The notes under the pieces were generated by a model that worked only from the letters and a program-made list of their open reading frames with translations, did not search any database and was not told the DNA's origin. The translations under genes were made by a program, and so were the position numbers. A stretch of DNA of 64,000 nucleotides from NCBI GenBank assembly GCA_008973525.1, contig WACJ01000444.1:1-64000 (forward strand). The letters run 5' to 3'. The stretch is from Stenopsyche tienmushanensis (lineage: Eukaryota; Arthropoda; Insecta; Trichoptera; Stenopsychidae). Shown one piece after another: positions 46,701 to 59,419 of this stretch. How positions within the stretch are numbered: the stretch's first letter is position 1; every line of letters begins with the position of its first letter.

Positions 46701-49270
46701 TATGTGAAGGCAATAACTTGTGGCTTTCAGTAGGAATACGGTAGGTGAGTTGTAATGTAAAACGACAGGGTGAACAGCTTTAGCAGAAGACGCAATTTCG
46801 CAGAATAACCGGCTCTTAATGTGTTAATAAAGTGGAAAATTCGACCGATAACAAAAAATACATATCACGACGCTTTAATTTTCCTTTGTTGACATTAGAT
46901 AATTTAAGGTTTTGGTTTATTAAGGTCAAAGAGTTAGATAATGAGCTTTCATAAAACAGCTTTCGGGACGATCCAAGCGACGCTTGGTCATTGTTTTTGT
47001 ACAAATATTTCATTTTATTTGTGATCACCTTATTTGAATATTGGCAGGCAAGTTTCAATCGACATTATTCGAGAATTCAAGCATCTCAATTTGTTTAAAA
47101 TACTTGTGTGTTGCTAAATGTAATAAGATATTCATGATACAGATGCAGTAGATTATCAATAATCAAAGAACCACATTTGGTTTAAACAGAAATCCACTAA
47201 CCATTTAGGACAGTGCACATGTCGTTATATCGATTGTTGTTATCATTGAATGGAAAATTATGATGCGAGTACGCGGTGATAAAAAAGAATTGCATACACG
47301 GTTCGTCTTTCCAGCAGATATAGGGGAGATCTTGATCTTGAAACCTTCAGGAACATCTGAGTAAGCTGTGAATTCTCCACCATTCTTGAGCTAGTCATTG
47401 TCATATCTGAAGAATATGCGTGTCGTCATCGAAGTCTCGCAGCTGGGAATACTTTCTTATTGTACTTTTTGTGTTGCACACAACCCTGTGAGAGAACCTC
47501 GGTTATCGACAACGCATTTTGCCATTTCCAGCTGTCTTGAGTCCTTTTTCATCTAGACCAGATGTGCGGCATCCTGTTAATCTGATTATTATAGTAAAGA
47601 AGAGATCTTGAGGTCGCTTGCTGAACGAAAACCGCAGCGAAGGACGACACTGATGATTAGCGGTTCTTTTACGAATTCTAGTTTTCGATCTTGCTGATAG
47701 TAATTCATGTTTTGCAGGCATATCAGCATTAATTATTGTGTTGAATCCTGAAGAATATTTCATCATTTATTGTATTTCTCTAGAGAATGACTCTAAGGAA
47801 TTTAGATTACCGGACCATTTTAAAATGATTAACATTGATACTCACAAAGGTTGAATCTGTAACATTCACCCCCGATGCAAGCTATAATATTTATGAATCA
47901 ACCACTTGAAAAACCTAGTTATTTTATGGATCGTCATTCACCTTTCGGTGTCTTAAATTGAATTAAATTTCGATCCTGGATGCAAAAAACGCAATGCTAT
48001 TCTACAGGGCATGGCCCTGCTTTGCAAATGCATAGTCTTTTATTATCAGCATTGCAACTGACTTGTTAATGTATGTATAAGGCAATGTCAAAGAACGAAC
48101 GCCTTTCTTGTTTAACGACTTAACAACAATACGTATTTATCCCTTTTAAAAGGGAATTTACGATAAGATACGAGATAGTGCCGCACGATATTATTTATAG
48201 CTGTTAAATTAAATGGCACGTTTCCGATCTCGCCGTCGGATCGGCCCGATGCAAATAATGCGGTTACCTGCATATTACATCAATCAAAAATGCATTACGA
48301 GGCTTTTGCAAGGCGTCGTTTAGATATCGAAAATTATTATGGATGCCATAATTGATGCGTGAGATAGGACAGTATGACAGCGTTTTGCCTTTGGTGATGG
48401 AACGATGTAATTGCTAATAAATTATGGGACACGCTTCATAATCCTATGCATAAATCATATACATTTTCAGAAGCTAATATATTATCGGTATTGAAAATCA
48501 TAAAAGAATTTCTTCATAAAGAACGAAGGAACGAAATTCTCTTTCCCCATAACAAATATGATTTATTCGATATTGCGACAGATGTAATGCAATGTATTGT
48601 TTTTGACAATGTTATAATATCAGATGTAGTATTTTTAACCATCAAATGAGTACGGCTGACCAAAATAATAAAAATTGAATTGTTTAAGGAAAGTTAAGGG
48701 AACTAATCTTGATACAGGGAAATGACTAAAGGGATACGCCAAAGGTGAATAATTGAATGTCCAGACAACTGGATAGCCAATATCTGGTTCATTATTGTGT
48801 GAAAAAGCAATATTTTTCGATACAATATTAAATGGAGTTTCCACCTTCAAAGCAAGTTCGGGCTGGCTTGAAAAAATCAAAAGACGATATGGTATCAGAG
48901 AATTTGAAATTCGAGGGGGGAGATATTGGTCCTATACATTCTGAAGCTTTTCAGTGTTTAGATGTCGCCATGAAATAGCTTGAATAATCAGTAGGTCTTC
49001 ATGCCCATTAGAGGGTAATTTTTGAAAAGTCTTGTTTGGGGCTTGTCGATTTTGAAAACCCGGTCTTTAGGCAAAAAATATGAACTTCAAATACGGGTTT
49101 TTGATCATAAAAAACCGATTTTTAATACATTTTTTTTCATTGTCAATATCATTCACTATTACCATATTGTGTACTTAAATTATGAATCACCAAATCGCAG
49201 AAATTGATCCATTTTATTTATCCGGGTCACTGTCGACTTGAGCATTTCTTGCAAACCAAATTCAGAACAA
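43720..49270. other. Intergenic DNA, no gene recognised
   Basis: 43950-44290 is GC-richer, with CTCGTAGCTGTGATCC and CCCGGGACGGGGTGCGG, and could be an old retroposon, but I could not place it. 48180-48420 is a unique less AT-rich stretch with ATGCAAATAA (octamer-like) and a GATCTCGCCGTCGGATCGG pocket, possibly regulatory. Open frames at 44870-45124, 46250-46438, 46816-47058, 47503-47766 and 48446-48649 carry no motif; the last (66 codons) follows TACATTTTCAG and is the most exon-like. Confidence 0.35.
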
Positions 49271-49276
49271 TAAATA

Positions 49277-50070
49277 TTAGGTTGTCCCATAAGTCTCTTT
49301 CGTAAATGAACACATATCTAATCATAGCCATGGTCGAAGAAAACCCGCGATATACTGTTCGCGAAATAGCTAACAAGTTAGAAATTCCACGAACATCCGT
49401 CCATAATCATCTGACAAAATTGGGCTACATCAATCGTTCAGATGTGTGGCTTCCTCATGAACTGACTGACTCAAATAAACTTCAGCGTATTTCAACATGC
49501 GATCTTCTTCTCCAACGACATAATAGCCAACCTTTTTTGAAGAGACTTGTCACTGGAGATGAAAGTTGGATACTCTATGAGAATATCCAACTTAAACGGT
49601 CTTGGACCAAGGGTATAGAAGCTTTAACTGTAACCTGGCCTACACCCAAAAAAAGTTTTGCTATGCATTTGGTGGGACTGGAAGGGGGTAGTTTATTATG
49701 AGCTACTTCAGCAAGGTGAAACGATCAATTCAACAAAATATTGTTTCCAACTAGACAATCTATAGATGCAATTGCCATAAAATGGCCAGAATTAGCGAAC
49801 AGACGAGGCGTTGTTTTTCATCACGATAACGCCAGGCCTCATGTGTCTTTGCTCGTCAGAAATAAATTATTATCATTTGACTGGGAAGTTTTACCTCATC
49901 CTTCATAATCTCCGGACATTGCCCCTTCAGATTATTATTTATTTCTTTCATTGAAAATTTCTTTACGTGGTAAAAATTTTAATTCAAAAAATGATATAAA
50001 AATGTACCATGATTTTGCCGAAAAACCTGGGAAATTTTGGCAAGAAGGCATTATGAGGTTTAAATTTTTT
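49277..50070 (+). mobile_element. mariner, 5'-deleted and broken
   Basis: The 5' inverted repeat TTAGGTTGTCCCATAAGTC starts at 49277. The first HTH is missing: the coding part begins at the second HTH (YTVREIANKLEIPRTSVHNH), then VWLPHEL, RLVTGDESWILYEN (first catalytic D), HHDNARPHVSLL (second D) and SPDIAPSDYYLF (third D). Counting between the second and third D gives 34 residues, the D34D spacing of true mariners. There is a frameshift between about 49690 and 49800 and a TAA at about 49907 just before SPD. The C-terminal part reaches KFWQEGIMRF (about 50060). No 3' inverted repeat was found. The repeat and motifs differ from the 35.2 kb fragment, so this is a separate lineage. Confidence 0.9.
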
Positions 50071-50140
50071 TTCGGTTTTTGTATAAGCCCTAGTCTTGAT
50101 GGAATATTTCGTCATACTCGCTACAGTTGCTTTTATGGAA

Positions 50141-50158
50141 TGACGAAATATTTCGTCA
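50141..50158. repeat. Perfect 18-bp palindrome
   Basis: TGACGAAATATTTCGTCA is its own complement. Its right half is the end of AATATTTCGTCATACTC, which also occurs at 50103-50119, so the palindrome seems to have formed by local duplication and inversion just 3' of the mariner relic. Confidence 0.85.
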
Positions 50159-50174
50159 TACTCAGTTAATAAGT

Positions 50175-52030
50175 TAAGGGTATTCGCGATTTGGCAGATT
50201 CTAAAAGAAGAGCTAGCATATGTAAAAACTGATTTTTGATAAAAAAAAAAATTCTATGGCTAGAAAAAATTAAATTATTCATACTTTACTTGTCCGGATT
50301 TTTGTTAAACGAACTACTTTCATCCCCTATTAGGTCTGGATAATCGAAATACCGTCAATATAGAGTTTATTTGAATCATTCAACTTTTAGGGAGGGCAAA
50401 TACTACATAATCATTTTTTTGGAATTATTGCTCTTTAATAGATTTTGTTCATTTCTTAATAAGTATCAATATTTTCATGTTAAAAAATAATTAAATTGAT
50501 ATGCTCACTTAACCATAAGTGGAATGTAATGAATAACCACCATATTTAATTTATCGCTGGAAAAGTTTTCTCTGGAGTCTGCATACGTTCAATAACGGAT
50601 ATGGTACTTTAACAAAAATAAAGAAGGCTTGAATTATTTGGACAATTTGTATCGTTTAAAATATTTTGCATTCATCGAAAATCTTAAATTCGCATTGGAT
50701 CCACGAAAAAGCTTGATTGTTCGCAAAATGCTTTATGCGTGTTATTATTTTAATGGATTCCTGTCTTCAAAAATTTCTCTCGTTTTTCTTGTGCGTTTCA
50801 TTCCAGCTACAGCTATATGAGTTTTTGCCCATCTCTCGAGAGGTATGCAAGCATTCGGCCGATCATTTTCGTTGGCGAAATTTGATTTCGCAACTACGCA
50901 TCCTGAATGCTTATTGAATTATGAAGTTGAGATAAGGCGAAATCATGTAATGTATTATTTATTAGTGATATCGAGTTCTTTCAACTAGTTTGCGAGCAGA
51001 CGCGTTAATAAATGCGATGCGCTCCCCGTCGAATACGATGACAAGTGAGGATTTATTAAAGCATAATGTATGGGGCCGGATGTGAGTTAACAGGTTTTTA
51101 TGCAGACGGTCTAACCACTTTCATAAGACCACATTTTGATGATCTCCGCCTGCATGTGATGAACATGTTTGATCGTCAAAATTGCTTGATTTATGGGGCA
51201 ATTTGTCGCGGGCATAAGCATATGTTTCCATTTCGGATTTGGTTGATTAAGGTTGTTTGCTCGATGGGCTCCGAGCGCGACTGCTATCATTTTACATGGC
51301 CATTTTTCAAGCAAACTGCGAAGTAACCACAGCCTCGGAACATTGTTTATAACGAGTCGGTGTAATTGCACTCTTGTCTGATTCGAGCGAGTCGAATCCC
51401 CCGGGGCTCGGCCCATTGTGGGTTGTGCGCCTGCCACTCCAAAGAAACTATTAATTTATATTCTAATTAATGGTTTTATTGATAAAGTTGTTTCCGAAGT
51501 GTCCGATTGGTAGGGAGATTGTAAATTGTGGGTTAACTGCTTATAAAACGGATGATTTATGGCGCATTTTGAGCATTAAAAGTGCCACGGCGTAATTGTG
51601 GTAGTGATCGAATCAAGGCCCACGTTTCAGCGGCGCTTTTTATTTCGATATTTAATCTTCATTCCTTGATAATCGTATGCAATAATTCATGAAACTTCAA
51701 ATTGCATTTTAATATCACGCTTAGGACATAAATTACACTTATTCAACGGGCTAGGGCGTTGATAGGTCACGGAACCATGATTCGACTTTATTAAAGGTTA
51801 TCATTTTTTTGCTCTCTGAAAATTATGTGGTAACATTCCTTTTGCGAAATTATTGCCAGCAAGTCATAAAATTTTAAATAAACAAGCCCGATAGATCCGC
51901 TTGTAGATCCTTAAACAATTCCACATCTTAAATAAAACGCATTTTTCTGAAATTATAAATTTTAATTATCGCATTTCATCGATTAAAAGACGTTTTCTTA
52001 GATTTATATTCAATTTGCATCCTAGGCAAC
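50175..52030. other. Intergenic DNA, no gene recognised
   Basis: 50990-51450 is less AT-rich, with overlapping frames on both strands and no known motif. 51360-51420 has a GATTCGAGCGAGTCGAATCCCC stretch with T-arm-like bases, but no tRNA fold could be drawn. Confidence 0.4.
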
Positions 52031-52037
52031 TAAGGGC

Positions 52038-52520
52038 AGTAACTGTCTAATTTATGTATTGTATATACATATATGTTTTTCAAATTTTTATATTAACCTT
52101 TCCCTACCGGTGATGTATTTACTACACCTCGACTCTAATAATGGGAATATCGATATGGAATATAATAGATACGATGTTCAGAATTTTTGTATTCCTCCGC
52201 AGTATAATTACGAATCACATCGAAGTATTATAGTATATAAATATTCATCTGCAGCGACGGAAATAAATAATTTGTCAGGAAATCGGGAATTTTGTGAGTT
52301 TTAGTCCGTGTCTCAGCAGAAAGGAATTTTATCAGTCACATTGATGGTTTTATTCAGCATTTAAATATCTGATGACGATACTTCCAACAAGTATAGAGAC
52401 TTATATTAAACAAATGGACTTATTAATAATTTTTGATCAAATTTATCAATGTAATTTCTTAAACTATTGAAAATCTCGATTGAAATTTTAGTTCGGGATT
52501 GGATTCCCTATTTGTGACCA
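52038..52520 (+). mobile_element. hAT-related element, copy 2
   Basis: Direct-orientation copy of 4027-4640: shared AACCTTTCCCTACCGGTGAT, CATCTGCAG.GACGGAAATAA, TTTTAGTCCGTGTCTCAGCA and the right end GGGATTGGATTCCCTA. It has lost most of the dimerisation codons kept at 4361-4510 (gap near 52390-52400). Non-coding as it stands. Confidence 0.75.
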
Positions 52521-52524
52521 CTTT

Positions 52525-53550
52525 GATAGGCAATTTAGGTGATTTTAAAGAATGAGCAGCTGGTGTGCATGGGGAATCGCTTTTCTTGCAAGATCTAGAA
52601 TGAAGACCTATATGATGTATTGATAAAATAAAATTCCACCAAAAATTTTCAATTAAGTGTTTATTTGGTGAATATTTATGCCCAGACTAATATATTATTT
52701 TTAAGTAAATGATTTAATATTCTGCCAATGAGAAGACTACGAATAACCTTGTCGATGAAAGAGTTGATGGATGTAACACTGCTTAGGTAATCGTATTATT
52801 TATTCCAACAGCAACTTTATACGATGCAGTTTAAGTTTGCAAAGCGTCTTCCGCCTATTGTCCTTTGTTCAAAATTAGTATACATTGTCTGAAATGGCTT
52901 CAGCGCGTATAACAGAAGCCATCGACTTTCAGTATACATCAATAATATACCAGAGAAAAAACGAATGCGCAAGTTTTTGTATAAAATTGCAGATTAAATT
53001 TGTTGAGTTATTACAAGCTCAAGATTGGACATTCCATTTGTAATTCTAATGAAGAAAAATGATGTTGATTCAATTAATTCCCAACATTGGCCGTACACAA
53101 CTGGTTTATAACCTTGTCTGATTCGAGCTCGATTTATCATCTCACAAAAAACATTTAATTTCCCATTCATAAATTACATGAATAAAATTTGCAAAAATTG
53201 TAATTAACAGGAACGAAGTCGTAAATCATAAATTGTGCACAAAAAATTGCAGCTTGACCACCCCTGCTATGAAAAAAATTATCGCTTGCAAATTTGCGCA
53301 AAATTTGAATACATAATTACGCTTTCGGATTGATTTATTAGTGAATAAATAATAAATTATCAATTTCTACTTGCATACACCATACATAATAAATGACACG
53401 CGGATAATACGTATTATTAATATTCGGATCTCTCGAGGTGTTGAACTTTACAAATAAATTGCTATGATGAATTTCAGCAACCAAAATTCTTGGAATAATG
53501 CACACTTTATTTTGCGAAACTTATTCACAATTTACATACTATATGGGCTA
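52525..53550. other. AT-rich spacer, nothing recognised
   Basis: No repeat or gene supported. Confidence 0.45.
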
Positions 53551-53553
53551 ATG

Positions 53554-53692
53554 TATCAGGAAAATCCAAAAGTTCGTGCGTATTTTTGAGAAATTCTTAA
53601 ATGGTGTAAATAAAACACAATTTAACATTTTATTCAATGATATATTTTCCTCCACTATCTACAATTTCTCGCTATCTTACAGCTAGCTTTTA
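53554..53692 (-). mobile_element. mariner 3' end remnant
   Basis: The inverted repeat TATCAGGAAAATCCAAAAGT (53554-53573), continuing TCGTGCGTATTTTTGAG, matches the repeat at 3048-3079. In complement, 53690-53630 reads LAVR-stop-REIVDSGGKYIIE-stop, the transposase C-terminus (consensus LPxRWxKxVDxxGxYxxE). Only the last 20 or so codons remain; the tryptophan codon is now a stop. Confidence 0.8.
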
Positions 53693-53699
53693 TTTTTAA

Positions 53700-55830
53700 A
53701 AAAAATATATTAAAGTATTAAAGTAACTCATTTATCGTTTACAATGAAACATTGCCAATAGATTAAGTGGGATTTATTAAAGACGAAGAAGCTCATTAAG
53801 AAATACTGTTCTGCAATTCAATGACGACCTACACAAAAAAAGGTCAATTTTTGATGAGTCTACTTTTTCTAAAGATCAAAAGAGAAATTATGACAAAATG
53901 AGCACACTGATGATTCGGCATTAGTTTGATAATTCAATTAAGCTACAGCAAACACAATGATATCTATTTTCAATATACACAGAAATAATCTCAACATCCT
54001 AAATATTTTGGAAGAGATCTGTGTCCAATTATGTGCATATTCTTCAATTTTTGCATCCTTTAAACTGTTATTAATTAATCTCAATTTCTGTCAAAAATTT
54101 TGTAAAAAAATATCGCATTTTCAATCGCGGGGATATTAAAATTATAATTCTTTTAAAAATAAAAATAGATTTGAAAATTTAAGTTCATCAACATGCATTA
54201 TTCCAACCACAAAAAATCTACTGTTCGAGTAGCGCTGATCTCCCTATTATTTTTGCATCAAAGATGGATAATAAAAGATTCAAAAAGGTTAACCAAAACT
54301 AAATTTAAGGAATGATGATATTTAAATCCCGAATTTATATATAAAATTTACGAAATTCATTATTGTGGTGGGATCTAGAATACCAAGAGGTTCCACTGTA
54401 AATTCGTTGAAAAGTGTTGCGAAGGCATAATGTTTTAACATAAATATTTCAGTCGAATAAAGCTGGCCATATAATTTGTTATTAAGGCTCTGTGCTAGGC
54501 AGACGAGTGGGAGAAAATTCTGGGAACTTCATTAGAGTTATAATAGAGTAGAATAGTTTGTAATTAATAGAGTAGTTTGGTCCATGAACTAATCTTCGTC
54601 TTATATGGAGATCTTGTGCCTGTAATTGTCACCTAGTATTAAAATGGTAAATAAATTATATACAAGAGAATCCAAACTTTTGATTGTTTTCATTTCCATT
54701 GTTTGAGCGCTCCTTTTCGATATCATCCCGAAGAGATAAATCGTCGACGAAGATCGTTATCGAGGCTAATTGTATGAAGTGCTTCGTGCTACGAATGACC
54801 CTCGATGTGATCTCCACAGCCGAAAAACGCAACAATCGGAAATAGTCGTAGCGGCGAAGACGAAGGATAGGCCGAGAGCCCCTCATGACAAGAATACCAA
54901 ACTTAAATTGTTCAAAGAGATTCATCGTAAATGTCAACATTGGTGTTGATTGAATGTATCATATCTAAAGGACATCATTGTGTTTAATTCAATTACCATG
55001 TCGAAGCCAAATTCTTTGAACGATTTAATATTCAGAGTTCGGCAGAACGTCAGCGATGCGGTATGCATTCCGAGCCATCAACGACTTGCAAGACAAGTAT
55101 TTTATGAGTACATTTTGATCAATTTTCTATAATGTCACGCCCTTGCGATATTTTCATCTGGCACTCGAGGGTAATTAGTGAGTCGTCTTGATCGATTAGC
55201 TTTGCCGGTTTCCGAATTGTGGTGTGCAAATGGCGCTTGGCTCGTTACGCATCTCATTGAAGCGGCTACTCTATTGTAATGATGCAAGTAGAAACAAATT
55301 TCAATCAGCGTCTATCAATAGCAAATTGCAAGCGCAAGTTGACAGCCGTTGCCCCACAATACCGCGGGTCACTTGCTGCCACTCATCCAGTCGTTGGCCA
55401 AGTCGAAAGCAGTCACTCGACAGGTTAACGTCACTCATCAGCTCGAAGTCATCCAAGTCATCCGCCCGTCACTTGGCCGCTTTACGAGTGCAATTCATAA
55501 AGTGCCAATTGAATGCTCTATTTGGCAGAGCCACTGCGTGGATAGATTGACGGGATGACTGGAATGGAATCGGAAGGATTTATAGCGTTGCGGATTGTGC
55601 CTAATTTAGTGATCAGCGATGATTGTATTCAATGAATGTGCTGTTGTCTATTTGCATGATGATTGGCAAATTACGCAACGATCGACATTGATACATTACC
55701 GTGCCTACAATATACAAAGGCAAACACTTTCGGACGCTTCAACCAATAATAGAAATTACTTTGTGGTAAGTCTTTAACAATCAATTAATTTGTAGAACAA
55801 AAATAAGAAAAACACCGAATTTCATTCAAT
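53700..55830. other. Intergenic DNA, no gene recognised
   Basis: 54650-54940 and 55140-55600 are less AT-rich. In 55340-55500 the words CACTCATC, AAGTCATCC and GTCACTTG recur, which may be an imperfect short repeat or a cluster of binding sites. A frame from ATG near 55620 ends at TTTGTG|GTAAGT (55766), a donor-like context, but nothing in it is recognisable. Confidence 0.35.
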
Positions 55831-55834
55831 TACG

Positions 55835-55900
55835 TATTCATATTTCTAATAAATCTTCTCGATCCAGGCTTATTTTGATTTCCTGGATCTGAAAAAGTAA
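55835..55900 (-). repeat. Hairpin short repeat family, copy
   Basis: CTCGATCCAGGCTTATTTTG then ATTTCCTGGATCTG: the cleanest hairpin in the family, ATCCAGG pairing with CCTGGAT. Followed by AAAAAGTAAATAC as at 9380. Confidence 0.7.
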
Positions 55901-56195
55901 ATACTGCGACAATTATAAAATAATGCAAGGCGAATGAGTGATTGAATTTACTGCAATAATTATGGTATAATTTAAAATAATTATAATTTTAGATTTTAGT
56001 AGAAAAGCGTACTTGTAAGCAATTATTCGCTATTTATTGACAAATTTTACGTAATTAATTTATATAGACTACGAGTTTAACATCATATTCTGCTTAGCGT
56101 CCTTAGCGATTTTTTTAAATTTTCTTCCTTCTACGACACAAATTAAGGACAGACAAAAGAGTTCTCTTATTGTAATTTTAAGCTTCAAACATTAA

Positions 56196-56345
56196 CCCTT
56201 AGAGTAGTGATTTAATTTAAAATCATCATAAACTTAGATGCTATATTTGCTTGTCCGCTACTTTTCGTCATATAGGTCTATTTAGCTGTCAGGACCGCAG
56301 CAGCGGGTACAAAGCTTGTACATAAATATATAAACACTGTCGATA
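56196..56345 (-). mobile_element. piggyBac-like MITE, copy E (truncated)
   Basis: TTAA at 56192-56195, then CCCTTAGAGTAGTGA, and the body as in copy D up to ACTGTCGATAG. The distal half is missing. Confidence 0.7.
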
Positions 56346-56349
56346 GCAT

Positions 56350-57585
56350 ACAAATTTCGGTAATTTCTTTAAGTAAACATAAATCAATACACTTACTCTT
56401 GATATATTTTTTTTTGGAAAAAGACTGTTAATGACAATAAAAATTATGATTAAGCAATAAAAAATAATCAAAATAATTTAAAAAGAGGTAAAATTTCATA
56501 ATCATTTGAATCTTTTCCTTTCAAGAAACCGCAAAGGATGTATTCTAATTTTCATGCAAATGGGTTGACTTCATTAAAATGAATGAAAGAGCTATGACCT
56601 GCATATTCATGGCGTACTAGCTAGCCATAATTGAATGAAACTACATGGAGGTGTTTATAAAAGAGACTCTGAATGCTCTTCAATGGACGTTATCAAAAGG
56701 AAATTCGATGAAAAGATAATAATGAGGATAGGTTATTTCCGTCGATGATCTCGACGATTCTTCCATTGTGCTTATCCTTTATGTTGGTTACTTCTTTACA
56801 TCACGTAGGAGATCCATCCGAGCCGACGTGGTAATAAACGAGCGATTCACGAATTAAAAATAGCAGCATAATGAATAGAAGATGTTTGTAGAATGTGACA
56901 TGTTATGAAAACGATTTTGGATCATCCACAGCGGCACGTATTGTATCGGCGTCATAGTCGAAAGCGTCACGTCAATCAGTTGGATGACTGCCTAGCAAAG
57001 AGTTTCCCAAACTCTTCCTGCGACGGATCAATTCATAAATCTTGAAATTTTCATGAACATCTAACACTCTTTCCTTGATAATTTCATTGCACTTTGTGAA
57101 AACGTCTGCCAGATATGTGATATTTGGATTTGCAATAAAAGGACTTTTCGTTCACTGCCTATTAAATCGCCTAAAATTATATATATACACAAGATATCGA
57201 TACATAAGGATATTTAGTATTTTCAAGTATTTTTTTTAATTTCATAAAGAGCTATTCTAGAATTTTGAAAATATTGATTTTGTTTTTTTTTAATTTCTTC
57301 AACGTTTAGACTTTTAAAAATATATCCTCCAAAAAAATTTTCAAAATTGCAATTACTTATGGAGTTATAGGTATGTTAATGAGGCGACTACTTACTACGA
57401 AAGTACTTTTTTCAACAAGGTTGACATGATATTTCAAGTTCTAATCAACTAAGTTCCTTCAAATTGGGTACGTACCTTTTATACATAACCTTTTATTGTT
57501 TTAACCAGATATATGTCAAAATTTAATTTTTAGCTATTTAAAAAATAGTTAAAACAGTGAAAAAATATGGTCAAAAAATGACTTT
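56350..57585. other. Intergenic DNA, no gene recognised
   Basis: AT-rich, with a less AT-rich stretch at 56700-57010. No gene or repeat is supported. Confidence 0.4.
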
Positions 57586-57589
57586 TTTA

Positions 57590-57990
57590 AACAGTTGTCA
57601 TTTTGTGATTTTTTTTGAGAACTAAAGCGACATCTTTAATAATGAATTATATTGTTAGAAATGATGACATTGTTACTGCGCATACTATTTCTTCCGAAGA
57701 AGAGAACAATTTTGAATCATATTAAAATTGGTAACAAAAATTATCATACAGCAATGATAGTTTGCAATTATTATTTCTCTAGTGGATGTCTGGCAGTAGA
57801 GATGCTAGAATCCAGACATCCTTAAAATTTTACCAATGATGCAAAATATCCTTAAAATGTTACCAAAAATGTTATTTTTTAATGGTTTTATTGTTTTGCT
57901 GATTTTTTATTAACTTTTTTTGTGCGATTTTGGGTATATTTTATATAGCTGTTTCAAAGTTATACGATTTTTAAAATCACTTTTCTATAT
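57590..57990. repeat. Dispersed repeat, copy 2
   Basis: Same orientation as 18650-19230 and aligned with its second half (see that entry). CAGACATCCTTAA and ATCCTTAAAATGTTACCAA are partly duplicated inside this copy. Confidence 0.65.
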
Positions 57991-57999
57991 AAGTCATAG

Positions 58000-58985
58000 T
58001 TTTTTTGTGCGATTTTCCGCGGATTTGGATGTTAACCATTCCAAGTTTTCATGGATCACCTATTAAATTTCCGCGGAACATAGTTTAGGAAACTCTGGCC
58101 TAGAAGAAGGGGGGAAACAGATTAACGATAAGCAGATGCTGAGGAAAAAGAATAGATTTGTACACAAGCGTGTGCAGCCTACCACAATAGAGCTGTCAAT
58201 CCCACGCGGTACTAACGTCTGACGTTCTGCCTGTCAATATTGGAGATGATGATGAATGAAGTCATCATTTTCAATAAAGGCGATGGAGCCGACTAAAAAA
58301 TCAATTATATTCGACCGATGAAATTTCGTAATCGATATACCCAATATCGATTCTGAATGACAAATGAGAACGCCGATACCCGGCGGGAATAAATAACTTC
58401 TCGCGGTACAGAGACTGATTCATAAATGTGTGATTTTGTAACGATGAACATACGGAAAAAAAAACGATTATTCAACACGAATGCAATCAGGACTATAGTG
58501 AGTTAAATAAATAATAATTCCACGTATACATTAATCAAATACACACGACTGGCATATTTGCCAAGCATGCTTGCCGAATATGAATATGTACCTATATATT
58601 TTTGACGATCGGTAGAGATGCATATTTTATCACATAAAATTGCGAAATGTGCAACAGTAAATTATATATAAAATAAGATCTAAGCAAGCTGCAATGGGAA
58701 TGTTTTATATAATTAAAATAGGATCAGAATTACGGATGTGGGGAGGAAGTAGGGAAATGAACGAGAATCTTCAACAGGAACGATTCTTCCTCCTTCCGAC
58801 CAACTCACGATTAGGGTTTCATTTTTCGTGACATTCAGTCTAATTTTCCCAACCGCAAAGTTTAATTTCGATAAATATTTTTTGGTTTCAGGTATGATCA
58901 TTAACTGTGCTGTAAGAAGCATTTTCACACTTAACAACCTAATGCGCCATGTTGACTGATTTTAAATAATTATTTAATAGCTTTC
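58000..58985. other. Intergenic DNA, one coding-like frame
   Basis: A 74-codon minus frame from 58937 (KLNFAVGKIRLNVTKNETLI, then GGRIVPVEDSRSF) has a protein-like composition but no known domain and is not called. 58080-58400 is less AT-rich. Confidence 0.3.
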
Positions 58986-58990
58986 TAAGC

Positions 58991-59400
58991 TTTTTTTTTT
59001 TTTTTTGATGCGCAAGGAGGAAAAATCTTTTAAAGACACGTACCGAGCCCGTACTCAGGTAGTGTAGGAGTCTGGATATACCTAACTCTATATTACTACT
59101 ACGAAATCTTCCAAAGTGGAAGATCAAGATCCAGTACCCACAAAAAACCCCCCTTGACCGTCTTTTCGTCGCGTCTTACAGGTCGCTAGACATAGTAAAA
59201 CGCGACTCTAGGCTCCGCAGGCCCGTCATTTCTTACCTCTTGTCGGATAGAGGTCTCTACTCACGTTCGTAGTTCTCTCCTACGTCCTTCTCTCATCCTC
59301 CGTGTCTCGATGTTCCTATTGGTCAGGGATCCATCCTCTCAATGGCAGCTCTCCGCCTCTTCCTCTCGTTCTCCTCCTTGGTCTATATAATACTATAAAG
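58991..59400 (-). mobile_element. Non-LTR retrotransposon 3' end (5'-truncated)
   Basis: A run of 16 T at 58991-59006 begins a block of about 400 bp that is markedly GC-richer than its surroundings, ending near 59395. In complement it has the layout of a LINE 3' end: an open piece ending KEENERKRRRAAIERMDP-stop, a 3' UTR and a poly-A tail. CTAAGC occurs just before the T run (58985-58990) and at 59411-59416 and may be the target duplication. The family is not identified. Confidence 0.55.
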
Positions 59401-59419
59401 CTATATAATGCTAAGCTAG

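Noticed and set aside
51360..51425. GATTCGAGCGAGTCGAATCC as a tRNA or hairpin RNA
   Set aside because: The short inverted words do not extend into a stable fold.
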